From NCBI RefSeq assembly GCF_002735705.1, contig NZ_PDZL01000012.1, forward strand, positions 62,001-126,000: a DNA stretch of 64,000 nt, in the 5' to 3' direction. Position numbers and translations under genes: made by a program. This DNA is from Janthinobacterium sp. BJB426 (lineage in GTDB: Bacteria > Pseudomonadota > Gammaproteobacteria > Burkholderiales > Burkholderiaceae_D). The notes under the pieces are model-generated. The model was not told where the DNA came from, did no database searches, and saw only the letters and a program-made list of their open reading frames with translations. Positions 51,852-61,018 of the stretch are shown piece after piece; the first letter of the stretch is position 1, and each line of letters starts with the position of its first letter.

Positions 51852-51869
51852 ATGTACGCAAGCGTACAT
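51852..51869. promoter_or_regulatory. Perfect palindrome, operator candidate
   Basis: ATGTACGC (51852-51859) and GCGTACAT (51862-51869) are exact complements across AA. It looks like a dimeric repressor site (TetR-like length). It lies 289 bases before the penicillin-binding protein gene. Confidence 0.5.
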
Positions 51870-51891
51870 TCCAAGACGTTGTTTTTTTGCG

Positions 51892-52041
51892 AAAATCTTC
51901 AATGAAGCAAGATTTTTGTGTGCGCTCGTCAGTCGTTCTCATGCCGATGTGGTGGAATGGTGAACAGGGGCCTTGCGTGTCAAACGCGGGGTCGCCTGCC
52001 TGTGCAGTAACGTGTTCTTTTGATTCACCGGTATGGACATC
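51892..52041 (+). ncRNA. Structured intergenic segment before the penicillin-binding protein gene
   Basis: After an AT-rich hairpin (AAAATCTT 51892-51899 with AAGATTTT 51909-51916) come nested helices: GATGT/ACATC (51946-51950, 52037-52041), GGTGAA/TTCACC (51959-51964, 52024-52029), and two hairpins GCGT-GTCAA-ACGC (51975-51987) and CTGC-CTGT-GCAG (51996-52007). The 5' end recalls a tRNA-Leu D arm but no valid tRNA fits. It may be a small RNA or leader. I see no protein gene in 51794-52157. Confidence 0.4.
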
Positions 52042-52157
52042 ATGTTAAGCAAGCTTTGTTGTGACCGGCCCTGGCTGGCCCTCGTCTTATCCCGCGCGGA
52101 GCGGTATCGCTACCGCATTTCCCGCGCCGTCCAAACCCAACCTTATCCCAGCATCCC

Positions 52158-55100
52158 ATGAAAGACACAGGCGTCAATCTGGCCGCGCAAGAGCGGCCCC
52201 CTTCTGATCCAGCTGCCGAGGCGCCGCCGCCGGCGAGCCCGCCGAAGAAGCGCCGTTCGCGCATCTGGCCCATCTTTGCCATTATTCTGCTGGCGCTGAT
52301 CGCCGGCGTGGCGTGGTTCGTCATGCGCGAAGTGCGCACCTCGGCCCTGCAGGCAGAGTTTTTCACGCGCCTGGATCGCCAGCTGGCGTTCAAGGTCGAG
52401 CCTGGCCCGGCACCGGCGGGCGCCATCCGCTATCCGCAGCACGGCCCCTATGACGAGCGGCTCGGCTATGCCAGCTTGCCAGATTTTATTAGCAAGCTGA
52501 ATGCGCGCGACTATGCCGTGACGGCGCAGGCGCGCATGTCGCCGAAAATGGTGCAACTGGTCGACCGGGGCATCTTTGCCACGTATCACGAGAAAAACCG
52601 CGCCGGTCTGACCATCCTCGATTGCCGCGCCGCACCGCTGTTCGCGGCCAGTTATCCCGAGCGCATGTTCGATGGCTTCGCCGAAGCGCCGCCCGCGCTC
52701 GTGCAAAGCCTGCTGTTCATCGAAAACCGTGAATTGCTGGACCCGGGCACGCCCGAGCGCAATCCCGCCGTGGAGTGGGACCGCCTGAGCAAGGCCGTTC
52801 TCGACAAGGCGCTGAACCTGTTTGGCGGCCACCGCGGTGGCGGCGGCAGCACCCTGGCCACGCAGATCGAAAAGTACCGCCATTCGGAAGACGGGCGCAC
52901 CAGTTCCATGCAGGACAAGCTGATGCAAATGATTTCGGCCAGCCTGCGCTCCTACCAGGATGGCGAAAACACCATGGAAGCGCGGCGCAAGATCGTCGTC
53001 AATTACCTCAATACCGTGCCGCTGTCGGCAAAGAGCGGTTTTGGCGAAGTCAACGGCATTGGCGACGGCATGTGGGTCTGGTATGGCCGTCCGTTTGCCG
53101 AAGTGAAAACTTTGCTCAATGGTAATATGGACCAGCCGGGTAGTGCGCTGGCCTACAAGCAGGCGCTGAGCCTGCTGATCGCGCAGCGCCGTCCCTCGCA
53201 TTACCTGGTGGCCGGCGGCGCCGACCTGGAAGAATTGACCAACAGCCATCTGCGCCTGCTGGCGCAAGCGGGCGTGATCTCGCCGCAGCTGCGCAATGCG
53301 GCCATCGCCGAGAAGCTGCGCCCGTCGACGGCGTCTGGCGTGCAATCGGAGGCATCGACCTCGTTCGTCACGCGCAAGGCCTCGAATGCCGTGCGCAACC
53401 ATCTGGCCAGCATGCTCGGTGATCCGCGCTTGTACAACCTCGACCGCCTGGACCTGAAAGTGGTCAGCACGCTCGACGCGCAGGCGCAAAACGCCGTCAC
53501 CAAGGTCTTGCGCGAGCTGCGCGACCCGGAAGTGGCGAAAGCGGCCGGCCTGACGGGCAAGGGTATGCTGGGCAATGGCGACCCGGCCAACGTGGTCTAC
53601 AGCTTTACCTTGCTGCAAAAGGGCGACCAGGCCAACTTGCTGCGCGTGCAGACCGATAACTACGACCAGCCGCTCGACATCAACGAAGGCGCCAAGCTGG
53701 ACCTCGGTTCCACGGCCAAGCTGCGCACCCTGGTGACGTACATGGACATCATCGACCAGCTGCACCAGCGTTACAGCGGCATGGGCGCTGCCGAGCTGGG
53801 CAAGATTGCCGTCGATCCGAAGGATCTGCTGTCGCAGTGGGCGATTGCCTACCTGAAACCGTTGGCACTCGGCGAGGCGCGCAACCTGCCCTCCATGCTG
53901 GCGGCCGCCATGGAACGCAAATATTCGGGCAACCCGGGCGAAGGCTTCTTCACGGGTGGCGGCTTGCATCATTTCGGCAACTTCTCCAAGCTCGACGACA
54001 GCCGCATCATGACGGTGCAGCAGGCGCTGCGCCAGTCGACCAACCTGGTGTTCGTGCGCCTGATGCGCGACGTGGCCCGCTACTACATGTTCTCGCGTCC
54101 CGATTCCTCGGCCTCGCTGCTGGCGGACGCGGACGATCCGCGCCGCGCCCAGTACCTGAGCCGTTTTGCCGACAAGGAAGGGCGCGAATTCCTGCACCGC
54201 TTCTATCAGAAGTACCGCGGCAAGAGCGTCGACGAGCAGGAAAAAATCCTGTTGGCCAGCATCCGCCCGACGCCCGTGCGCCTGGCAAATATCTTCCGCA
54301 CCGTCAATCCGAAGGGAACCGTCGCGGAATTCGGCGATTTCCTCAATGCCAACTTGACGTCGCAAAACGAAGTACCGCCCGAGCGCGTCGCCAAGATGTA
54401 CCAGCAGTACGCGATGGAAAACTGGTCCTTGGCCGACCGCGGCTATCTGGCCAACGTGCATCCGCTGGAACTGTGGATGGTGGCGTACCTGCGCCAGCAT
54501 GAAGGCTCCACCCTGTCGCAGATGGTGGCGGCCAGCGAGAAGGAACGCCAGGAAGTCTATAAATGGCTGTTCAATACGCACCGCAAGCATGCGCAGGACC
54601 GCCGCATCGCCAACTTGCTGGAAGTGGAAGGTTTCCTGGAAATCCACCGCCAGTGGAAGAAGATGGGCTATCCGTTCGACTCGCTCGTGCCGTCTTACGC
54701 GACGACCTTGGGCGCCTCGGCTGACCGCCCTGCCGCGCTGGCCGAGTTGATGGGCATCATCATCAACGATGGCGTGCGCAAACCGAGCGTGCGCATCGAT
54801 TCCATGCATTTTGCCGCCAACACGCCGTATGACACCATGGTCAAGCGGGGCACGAAGGTGGAAGCGGAGCAGGTGCTGTCGCCGGACGTGGCACGCGCCG
54901 TCGCCAAGGCCATCCGCGAAGTGGTGTCGGACGGTACGGCGAAACGGGCGAAGACGGCATTTGTCGGCGCCGACGGCGTGCCGATCCCCATGGGCGGCAA
55001 GACGGGTACGGGCGACCAGCGTTTCGACGTGTATGGCGCCGGTGGCCGCCTGATCGAGTCGCGCTATGTGAACCGTTCGGCCACGTTCGTCTTCAATATC

Positions 55101-55274
55101 GGCGAGCGCTTCTATGGCAGCATGACGGCGTATGTGCGCGGGCCGGAATCGAAAAACTACGATTTCACCAGCGCCTTGCCCGTGCAACTGCTGGTGTCGC
55201 TGGCGCCGAGCCTGATGCCGCTGATCGAGCCGCCCGCGCCGGCCGAAGGCGTGGCGAAGCAATGTACGAATTAA
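52158..55274 (+). CDS. Bifunctional penicillin-binding protein (transglycosylase/transpeptidase)
   Basis: A 1038-residue class A-type PBP. Lys/Arg-rich cytoplasmic tail, membrane helix near 33-55, GT51 transglycosylase domain (FIENRELLDPG with Glu189, then GGGGSTLATQIEKYRHSEDGR), and transpeptidase domain with S-x-x-K (DLGSTAKLRT, Ser518 and Lys521), S-x-N (QSTN near 627) and K-T-G (GGKTGTGD near 948). It polymerises and cross-links peptidoglycan. The domain between 640 and 900 is longer than in PBP1a, which is unusual. No clear ribosome site precedes ATG 52158. Single gene with terminator. Confidence 0.88.
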   Translation: MKDTGVNLAAQERPPSDPAAEAPPPASPPKKRRSRIWPIFAIILLALIAGVAWFVMREVRTSALQAEFFTRLDRQLAFKVEPGPAPAGAIRYPQHGPYDERLGYASLPDFISKLNARDYAVTAQARMSPKMVQLVDRGIFATYHEKNRAGLTILDCRAAPLFAASYPERMFDGFAEAPPALVQSLLFIENRELLDPGTPERNPAVEWDRLSKAVLDKALNLFGGHRGGGGSTLATQIEKYRHSEDGRTSSMQDKLMQMISASLRSYQDGENTMEARRKIVVNYLNTVPLSAKSGFGEVNGIGDGMWVWYGRPFAEVKTLLNGNMDQPGSALAYKQALSLLIAQRRPSHYLVAGGADLEELTNSHLRLLAQAGVISPQLRNAAIAEKLRPSTASGVQSEASTSFVTRKASNAVRNHLASMLGDPRLYNLDRLDLKVVSTLDAQAQNAVTKVLRELRDPEVAKAAGLTGKGMLGNGDPANVVYSFTLLQKGDQANLLRVQTDNYDQPLDINEGAKLDLGSTAKLRTLVTYMDIIDQLHQRYSGMGAAELGKIAVDPKDLLSQWAIAYLKPLALGEARNLPSMLAAAMERKYSGNPGEGFFTGGGLHHFGNFSKLDDSRIMTVQQALRQSTNLVFVRLMRDVARYYMFSRPDSSASLLADADDPRRAQYLSRFADKEGREFLHRFYQKYRGKSVDEQEKILLASIRPTPVRLANIFRTVNPKGTVAEFGDFLNANLTSQNEVPPERVAKMYQQYAMENWSLADRGYLANVHPLELWMVAYLRQHEGSTLSQMVAASEKERQEVYKWLFNTHRKHAQDRRIANLLEVEGFLEIHRQWKKMGYPFDSLVPSYATTLGASADRPAALAELMGIIINDGVRKPSVRIDSMHFAANTPYDTMVKRGTKVEAEQVLSPDVARAVAKAIREVVSDGTAKRAKTAFVGADGVPIPMGGKTGTGDQRFDVYGAGGRLIESRYVNRSATFVFNIGERFYGSMTAYVRGPESKNYDFTSALPVQLLVSLAPSLMPLIEPPAPAEGVAKQCTN

Positions 55275-55294
55275 ATCGTTGCTGCAACTAAAAG

Positions 55295-55320
55295 CCGGCC
55301 TTCGCGGGCCGGTTTTTTTT
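55295..55320 (+). terminator. Terminator after the penicillin-binding protein gene
   Basis: CCGGCC (55295-55300) pairs with GGCCGG (55307-55312) around TTCGCG, followed by eight or more T residues. Confidence 0.88.
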
Positions 55321-55339
55321 TGCTGAGGAGAAAGCACCT

Positions 55340-55720
55340 ATGGAACAAACGCAGCAAATCTTTGCGCAATACCACCGTTTCGACGATGGCGAGCTTGTTT
55401 CCATCGAGCAACTGTACCAGCCACGGGGCGTGCAGGCCGTACGCATCGTCTTGTACGCAAGAAATCATGGGCTGGAAGGCAATGTCTGGCGCAAAGTCGC
55501 CATCACGGTGGGCGCGGTGCGCGAAGTGCTGGTCAGGACGCCGGGCAACTTCATCAACCGTATCTGCTGCGGCGTGAAGCTGCTGCGTTTCGGCGATGTG
55601 TGGTGCGTGGATATCGACGGCACCTACACGCACGATGACCCGGCGACCCTGGATGAGGTGCGCCGCGATGGCGATTGCTATGTCATCGGCGGCACGGTCG
55701 AGGCAATCGAACTGGACTAA
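55340..55720 (+). CDS. Conserved-looking hypothetical protein
   Basis: I do not recognise this 126-residue cytoplasmic protein. It is beta-rich ([35 protein letters not shown]) with two adjacent cysteines ([20 protein letters not shown]) and an acidic end. GAGGAG about 13 bases before the ATG supports the start. It converges on the GST gene, overlapping by four bases. Confidence 0.6.
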   Translation: MEQTQQIFAQYHRFDDGELVSIEQLYQPRGVQAVRIVLYARNHGLEGNVWRKVAITVGAVREVLVRTPGNFINRICCGVKLLRFGDVWCVDIDGTYTHDDPATLDEVRRDGDCYVIGGTVEAIELD

Positions 55721-56322
55721 CCGGCAAACACGGCCGTTTTATCTTCCAGGCGCGCGTGGTAGGCGGCGATGGCCGGATAGTCGGGGCGCTGCATCGGCGC
55801 CATCAGCCAGCGCTTGATGGACAGGCCCAGCACGATATCGGCCAGGGTGAACGTTTCGCCGCAGACGAAGGCGCCCGTGCGCTGCAGCTGCTGTTCCAGC
55901 ACGCCCATCATCTTGTTCCATCCGGCAATACCGGCCACCAACTGGGCCGCATCCTGGTGCGCCGGGCTGTGGCGCACCAGCGACATGAAGGCGTAGCGCC
56001 AACTGTTGTTGAGGTCACCCATTTGCCAATCCATCCATTTTTCCACTTCCGCGCGGGCGCGGGGCGTGCTTGGCAGCAAGTCGTCGCGGCCCGCCTGGGC
56101 GCACAGGTAGCGGCATATCGTGTTCGACTCCCACAGCACCAGGTCGCCATCGAGCAGCACGGGCACCATGGCGTTCGGGTTCAGGGCCAGGAAGGCCGGG
56201 TCGTCCGTGGCGCGAAAGCCGCTGCCCCAGTCTTCGCGTTCGTAGGGCAGGTCGAGTTCCTCGCACGTCCACAGGACTTTGCGGACATTGATCGAGGCGG
56301 CTTTTCCAAGAATTTTCAGCAT
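55717..56322 (-). CDS. Glutathione S-transferase
   Basis: A 201-residue GST: thioredoxin-fold N-half with [56 protein letters not shown] (cis-Pro and glutathione gamma-glutamyl motif, E-S), and helical C-half with [16 protein letters not shown]. The N-terminal Ser (ASINV) is the likely catalytic residue. Substrate unknown. GGAG about seven bases before ATG 56322 sets the start. Confidence 0.92.
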   Translation of the reverse strand: MLKILGKAASINVRKVLWTCEELDLPYEREDWGSGFRATDDPAFLALNPNAMVPVLLDGDLVLWESNTICRYLCAQAGRDDLLPSTPRARAEVEKWMDWQMGDLNNSWRYAFMSLVRHSPAHQDAAQLVAGIAGWNKMMGVLEQQLQRTGAFVCGETFTLADIVLGLSIKRWLMAPMQRPDYPAIAAYHARLEDKTAVFAG

Positions 56323-56432
56323 ACGGGGCTCCAGAAGGCAGGTGGTTGATCTGCCACTGTAGCGGATTTGGCCACGCCGCGCCTGCGAAAGTGCCTTGCA
56401 TAGTTGAGGTTTTCTTGGCATCGTAGCCACCC

Positions 56433-57806
56433 ATGAAACCTATGCGCCACCACATGTCCAAAATCCTCGCGTTCAGCCGCTTTTCCGTGCGCGATTTCCT
56501 CGCCACCGCCGGTCCCACCTTGCTGCTGGTCGGCGCATTTTGCGCGCTCGCTTACTGGCTGGTCGACCCGGCGCCGCCACGCCAGGTGAGCCTGTCGACG
56601 GGGCAGGACAATAGCGCCTATGAAGAGTTCGGAAAGAAATATGCGGCCACCCTGGCCAAACACGGCATCAAGGTGACCTTGCAGCCGTCGCTGGGCTCGC
56701 AGGAAAACCTGCAGCGCCTGAACACGGGCAAGACCGATATTGCTTTCGTGCAAAGCGGCTCGACGGAACACGACGATGCCGAGCGCCACGGCTTGATTTC
56801 CTTGGGCAGCCTGTTTACGGAACCCGTCTGGCTCTTCATGCGCGAAGACAAGGCCGTGACGGAGCTGACGCAATTGAAGGGCCTGAAGATCAACCTGGGA
56901 CCGGAAGGCACGGGCGTGCCCGGTCTGTTCCGGCAGTTGCTGTCTGTGAATGGCGTCGAAGCGAAGGAATTGACGGTGAGCGACTTGCAGAACACGCCCG
57001 CCACGGTGGAGTTGCTGGAAGGGCGCATCGACGGACTCGTGTTCAGCTCGGCGCCGGAAGCGCCGTTGATCCAGATGCTGCTGCAAACGCCGGGCATCAA
57101 GCTGTTTGATTTTTCGCAAGCGGAAGCCTACACGCGGCGCTTGCCTTTCCTCACGCATGTTGTCTTGCCACGTGGCATCGTCGACCTGGGGCAGAACATT
57201 CCCGCGCAGGATTATCATTTGATCGCACCGACCGCTACCCTGGTGGCGCGCGAAGACTTGCATCCGGCCCTGATCGACCTGTTCGTGCAGGCGGCGGCCG
57301 GCATCCATGGCGGCACGGGCTGGTTCCAGCAGCAGGGGCAGTTCCCGTCCGCGCGCTACACGGAAATTCCCGTGGCGCCCGAAGCGCTGAAATTCTACAA
57401 GGATGGCGCGCCCGTGCTGCAGCGCTACATGAGTTTCTGGCTGGCCAATTTCTTTGACCGCATGTGGGTGCTGGTGGTGGCCTTGGGCGCGCTGATTTTA
57501 CCGCTGTCGCGCGTGGTGCCGCCCTTGTACGTGTGGCGCATCCGTTCGCGGGTGTACCGCTGGTATGGCCAGCTGCGCACGGTGGAGCAGGCGCTGGAAG
57601 ACGTGCCGCCAGAGCAGCGTGCGCATGTGTATGCGGCGCAATTGAAACGGCTGGACCAGATCGAGGAGATGGTCAACCAGATCTCGATTCCCCTGTCGTT
57701 TGCCGATGGTTTGTATGGCTTGCGCAGCCACATCAATTTCGTGCGCAAGCGCATCCTGACCTTGATGGGCGAGCATCCTGCCGCCGAGGTGGGCGAGCCG
57801 GCCTGA
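56433..57806 (+). CDS. TAXI-family TRAP solute-binding protein with membrane anchors
   Basis: A 457-residue protein with an N-terminal helix (about 24-44, [20 protein letters not shown]), a TAXI binding domain (residues 50-320: [57 protein letters not shown]) and a second helix near 345-365 ([19 protein letters not shown]) followed by an 90-residue cytoplasmic coiled tail. TAXI proteins normally are free periplasmic binders for a TRAP permease; here the protein is tethered and no permease is near, so it may signal or scaffold. Confidence 0.85.
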   Translation: MKPMRHHMSKILAFSRFSVRDFLATAGPTLLLVGAFCALAYWLVDPAPPRQVSLSTGQDNSAYEEFGKKYAATLAKHGIKVTLQPSLGSQENLQRLNTGKTDIAFVQSGSTEHDDAERHGLISLGSLFTEPVWLFMREDKAVTELTQLKGLKINLGPEGTGVPGLFRQLLSVNGVEAKELTVSDLQNTPATVELLEGRIDGLVFSSAPEAPLIQMLLQTPGIKLFDFSQAEAYTRRLPFLTHVVLPRGIVDLGQNIPAQDYHLIAPTATLVAREDLHPALIDLFVQAAAGIHGGTGWFQQQGQFPSARYTEIPVAPEALKFYKDGAPVLQRYMSFWLANFFDRMWVLVVALGALILPLSRVVPPLYVWRIRSRVYRWYGQLRTVEQALEDVPPEQRAHVYAAQLKRLDQIEEMVNQISIPLSFADGLYGLRSHINFVRKRILTLMGEHPAAEVGEPA

Positions 57807-57810
57807 GGAC

Positions 57811-58095
57811 TTAAACGAGGGTGATCGACAGCTTGCGCCCGACCAGCGCGGCGGCCCGTTCCAGGGTCGAGAGCGTCACATCGCTGCTGGGGTCGAGCAG
57901 GCGGTCGAGCTGCGAGCGGCTCGTCTGCAGCAGGGCCGCCATGCGCGTCTTCGACATCGCTTGTTCCTGCATCGCCTGCGTCAGTTGCCAGGCGATCACT
58001 TCCTTGATGGCGCGGTTTTGCGTTTGCTCGAAGATACCTTCTTCCTTGAGGAAGTCTTCGAGACTGCTGCCGAGGTGCGGTGCGGTGGCGTTCAT
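57811..58095 (-). CDS. XRE-type antitoxin (HigA-like)
   Basis: A 94-residue helix-turn-helix protein: IKEVIAWQLTQAMQEQAMSKTRMAALLQTSRSQLDRLLDPSSDVTLSTLERAAALVGRKLSITLV covers the HTH near residues 45-70. It is the antidote and operon repressor of the toxin encoded upstream, whose stop it overlaps (ATGA). AAGGA six bases before ATG 58095 sets the start. Confidence 0.87.
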   Translation of the reverse strand: MNATAPHLGSSLEDFLKEEGIFEQTQNRAIKEVIAWQLTQAMQEQAMSKTRMAALLQTSRSQLDRLLDPSSDVTLSTLERAAALVGRKLSITLV

Positions 58096-58442
58096 GTCAG
58101 TTCCTTGTAGCGTTTCCTTGCCAGCGCCAGGTCGTCGTCGGGCGTGGCGCGGGTTTTCTTGATAAAGCCGTGCAGCGCCACCAGACAATCGCCGTGGTGG
58201 CAGATCAGCACACGTGCGATGCGGTTGCCGGGCAGGCTGCTGCGTACCTCCGACAAGCCGTGTCCCAGGTGGCGGCACAAGGGCATGCCGACGGGCCAGC
58301 GCCATTGCGCATGCATCAAGTCCTGCCCGATCATATGGCGCTCTTCAACTGGCAAGGACTTGAGCCAGTCGCGCACGGGTTCGCCGCCATTGCCGTTCGC
58401 ATAGAACAGCAGGGTAATTTGCCGCAAGCCGGAAGCATCCAT
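58092..58442 (-). CDS. RelE/ParE-superfamily toxin (HigB/Gp49-like)
   Basis: A 116-residue toxin: ITLLFYANGNGGEPVRDWLKSLPVEERHMIGQDLMHAQ and RVLICHHGDCLVALHGFIKKTRATPDDDLALARKRYKEL match the Gp49/HigB family, probably a ribosome-dependent mRNA nuclease. The gene precedes the antitoxin, the order of higBA systems. GAGG lies seven bases before ATG 58442. Confidence 0.85.
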   Translation of the reverse strand: MDASGLRQITLLFYANGNGGEPVRDWLKSLPVEERHMIGQDLMHAQWRWPVGMPLCRHLGHGLSEVRSSLPGNRIARVLICHHGDCLVALHGFIKKTRATPDDDLALARKRYKELT

Positions 58443-58457
58443 GACGCACCTCTACGT

Positions 58458-58475
58458 TGTACTATATAAGGTACA
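58458..58475. promoter_or_regulatory. Operator candidate of the toxin-antitoxin operon
   Basis: TGTAC (58458-58462) and GTACA (58471-58475) are inverted across TATATAAG. The AT core would hold the -10 of the minus-strand promoter, and the site lies 16 bases before the toxin start, so it fits antitoxin autoregulation. Confidence 0.55.
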
Positions 58476-58599
58476 TGTTCGCAAGGAGAATTTGCGCCGC
58501 TCTTGAAAAAATCGGGCGCGCATGGATGGTTGTAGCCGATGGCGGGCCGCAAGGTGACCCGCCAGATCAAACACTGTTCAGATAGTCATGCGGCCAGCG

Positions 58600-59061
58600 T
58601 CAGGCGCCCAACCACGGCAGTCCGGCCTTGCACCAGCCGCCGATCTGCTTGCGATGGCCATCGGCATCCTTGTCGCCCTCGAAGCCTTCGAGGATGTCGA
58701 AGCAGTTGATATAGCCGTGCTCTGTCGCCAGCTTGGCGGCGTGGCGCGAACGCACGCCGGAGCGGCACAGGAACAGCAGTACCTCGTCCTTGCCGGCCTG
58801 GGCGGCCAGCTGGGCGAGAAAGTCGGGATTCGGCACGCCACCGGGGTAGATGGCCCACTGCACCGCACCATGCTGGGTATCGGCGATGTCGACCCGGCCC
58901 ACCCAGTCGCGCTCGGCATTCGTGCGCACGTCGATGAGCTTGGCGGCGGCATCGCCCTGCAGCAGGTCGTACGCTTCCTGCGGCGTGACGGCGCCGGCAT
59001 ACGGCGTACCTTCGTTGGCCCGGCTGCGGGCGGTGGTCAGGATGTCGGCGGCGGTGGTCAT
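58600..59061 (-). CDS. Rhodanese-like sulfurtransferase
   Basis: A 153-residue single rhodanese domain: KLIDVRTNAERDWVG, and the active-site loop CRSGVRS with the persulfide-forming Cys near residue 107. Substrate could be thiosulfate or another sulfane donor. GAGGA about six bases before ATG 59061 sets the start. Divergent from the glnA control region. Confidence 0.92.
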   Translation of the reverse strand: MTTAADILTTARSRANEGTPYAGAVTPQEAYDLLQGDAAAKLIDVRTNAERDWVGRVDIADTQHGAVQWAIYPGGVPNPDFLAQLAAQAGKDEVLLFLCRSGVRSRHAAKLATEHGYINCFDILEGFEGDKDADGHRKQIGGWCKAGLPWLGA

Positions 59062-59187
59062 GGCGTCCTCGATGAAAGTGGGCAGGTATGGTCGATTATA
59101 GTGCGCCGTTCGCGCCCCGCAAACGGGAAACGATGGTGCACAGTCGACGCACCACAACGAGGCATTTTTCAGGAATTCGCACAAAAT

Positions 59188-59233
59188 GCACGATAATGGT
59201 GCGTTATTCGTTTTTTGCACTTGCTTAGTGCAT
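59188..59233. promoter_or_regulatory. Two NtrC binding sites upstream of glnA
   Basis: Site 1 TGCACGATAATGGTGCG (59188-59204) matches the enterobacterial NtrC sites at glnA in most positions. Site 2 is TGCAC-N7-GTGCA (59217-59233), a perfect dyad. Centres are 29 bases apart and about 133 and 162 bases before the predicted start, an enhancer layout as in E. coli glnAp2. Confidence 0.8.
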
Positions 59234-59331
59234 TCTTGATTTGACGCAAACGCAGCAGGAAAATCGCGGGCATGAAAACTTTCACTGGGATGGCAGTAAT
59301 TTTATTGCTGGCACCTGGGGGCTCCTGAAGC

Positions 59332-59347
59332 TGGCATGGAATCTGCT
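59332..59347 (+). promoter_or_regulatory. Sigma54 promoter of glnA
   Basis: TGGCATG-GAAT-CTGCT has the invariant GG (59333-59334) and GC (59345-59346) ten bases apart, close to the sigma54 consensus. Transcription should begin near 59358. Confidence 0.8.
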
Positions 59348-59446
59348 ATGATCCCTATGAGTTTTGGTGGCACGCAATGTTTGCTTCGCTTCATCAGCCC
59401 AGACGCACTAAGGTCGGCTCACCCCACATTCATTTAGGAGATACGC

Positions 59447-60862
59447 ATGGCAATGACAGCCGCAGAAGTCTTGAAGATGGTAGAAGAAAACGAAGTCAAA
59501 TTCGTTGATTTCCGCTTTGCTGATACCCGTGGTAAAGAGCAGCACGTGACGGTTCCCGTGTCGCACTTCGACATGGACAAATTCGAGTCGGGCCACGCCT
59601 TTGACGGTTCTTCGATCGCTGGCTGGAAAGGCATTGAAGCGTCCGACATGATCTTGCTGCCGGATCCAAACACGGCCAATATCGACCCGTTCATGGAAGA
59701 AACGACCTTGTTCATGCAGTGCGACGTGATCGAACCGTCGGACGGCAAGGGCTACGACCGCGACCCGCGCTCGATCGCGAAACGCGCCGAAGCCTACCTG
59801 AAGTCGTCGGGCATGGGCGACACCGCCTACTTCGGCCCTGAGCCAGAATTCTTCATCTTCGACAGCGTGCGCTGGAAGATCGACATGTCGGGCTGCTTCG
59901 TCAAGATCGGTTCGGACGAAGGTTCGTGGTCGACCGGCAAGGATATCGAAGGCGGCAACACCGGCCACCGTCCTACCGTCAAGGGCGGCTACTTCCCCGT
60001 GCCACCAGTGGACAGCTTCCAGGACATGCGTTCGGAAATGTGCCTGATTCTGGAATCGCTGGGCATCCCGGTTGAGGTACATCATCACGAAGTCGCCGGC
60101 GCCGGCCAGAATGAAATCGGCACCAAGTTCTCGACCCTGGTCGAGCGCGCCGACTGGACGCAAAACCTGAAATATGTGGTGTGGAACGTGGCGCACAGCT
60201 ACGGCAAGACCGCTACCTTCATGCCGAAACCTATCGTTGGCGACAACGGTTCGGGCATGCACGTGCATCAATCCGTATGGAAAGATGGCAAAAACCTGTT
60301 CGCTGGCGACGGCTATGCCGGCCTGTCCGATTTCGCCCTGTACTACATCGGCGGCATCATCAAGCACGCCAAGGCACTGAACGCGATCACCAACCCGGGC
60401 ACCAACTCGTACAAGCGTCTGGTACCAGGCTACGAAGCCCCAGTGAAACTGGCGTACTCGGCGAAAAACCGTTCCGCCTCGATCCGTATCCCGCACGTGG
60501 CCAATCCAAAAGGCCGCCGCGTCGAAGCGCGCTTCCCGGATCCACTGGCGAACCCGTACCTGTGCTTCGCCGCACTGCTGATGGCTGGCCTGGATGGCGT
60601 TGCCAACAAGATACATCCGGGCGAAGCCGCCTCGAAAGATCTGTACCATCTGCCGCCGGAAGAAGACGCACTGATCCCGACCGTGTGCGCTTCGCTGGAA
60701 GAAGCTCTGGACGCACTGGACAAGGACCGCGAGTTCCTGACCCGTGGCGGCGTGTTCAGCGATTCGATGATCGACGCTTACCTGGAACTGAAAATGCAGG
60801 ACGTACAGCGCATGCGCATGACCACGCATCCTGCCGAGTTCGACATGTACTACTCGCTGTAA
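59447..60862 (+). CDS. glnA: Glutamine synthetase type I
   Basis: A 471-residue ammonium-assimilating enzyme (glutamate + NH3 + ATP to glutamine), dodecameric in the cytoplasm. [51 protein letters not shown] and [18 protein letters not shown] are the catalytic and metal-binding motifs. The DLYHLPPEE segment near 398 carries the Tyr adenylylated by GlnE. Expression is likely nitrogen-controlled through the sigma54 promoter and NtrC sites upstream. Confidence 0.98.
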   Translation: MAMTAAEVLKMVEENEVKFVDFRFADTRGKEQHVTVPVSHFDMDKFESGHAFDGSSIAGWKGIEASDMILLPDPNTANIDPFMEETTLFMQCDVIEPSDGKGYDRDPRSIAKRAEAYLKSSGMGDTAYFGPEPEFFIFDSVRWKIDMSGCFVKIGSDEGSWSTGKDIEGGNTGHRPTVKGGYFPVPPVDSFQDMRSEMCLILESLGIPVEVHHHEVAGAGQNEIGTKFSTLVERADWTQNLKYVVWNVAHSYGKTATFMPKPIVGDNGSGMHVHQSVWKDGKNLFAGDGYAGLSDFALYYIGGIIKHAKALNAITNPGTNSYKRLVPGYEAPVKLAYSAKNRSASIRIPHVANPKGRRVEARFPDPLANPYLCFAALLMAGLDGVANKIHPGEAASKDLYHLPPEEDALIPTVCASLEEALDALDKDREFLTRGGVFSDSMIDAYLELKMQDVQRMRMTTHPAEFDMYYSL

Positions 60863-60895
60863 TGGCGCCACGCCGGCAATGTGCCGGTAGTGAAT

Positions 60896-60936
60896 AAAAA
60901 ACGCGGGTGAGGCGATGGTCTTGCCCGCGTTTTTTT
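60896..60936 (+). terminator. Terminator after glnA
   Basis: AAAAAACGCGGG (60896-60907) pairs with CCCGCGTTTTTT (60924-60935) around a 16-base loop, ending in seven T residues. Confidence 0.88.
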
Positions 60937-61018
60937 ATGCTGTACGCCAAGGCGGTGACAGTACGGTGTTGTATAGTCGGCCAAGGATTGATACGGCATG
61001 TGCTGACAGGAGTGAAGA

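Larger units (their letters stand above)
59062..59446. other. Intergenic control region between rhodanese and glnA
   Basis: The 385 bases hold two NtrC-type sites, a sigma54 promoter and a glnA leader of about 90 bases, annotated separately. A GGTGC...GCACC arrangement near 59132-59153 may be a further weak NtrC contact. I see no gene. Confidence 0.6.

Noticed and set aside
51943-52041. tRNA-Leu-like segment beginning GCCGATGTGGTGGAATGG
   Set aside because: Only the 5' acceptor and D-arm resemble tRNA-Leu; the T arm and CCA end are missing and U33 is replaced, so it is not called as a tRNA, only as a structured segment.
52143-55337. A very long open frame (over 1000 codons) on the minus strand opposite the penicillin-binding protein gene
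   Set aside because: Its composition is His/Arg/Gln-rich without motifs, as expected for the antisense of a GC-rich gene; the plus frame has clear catalytic motifs.
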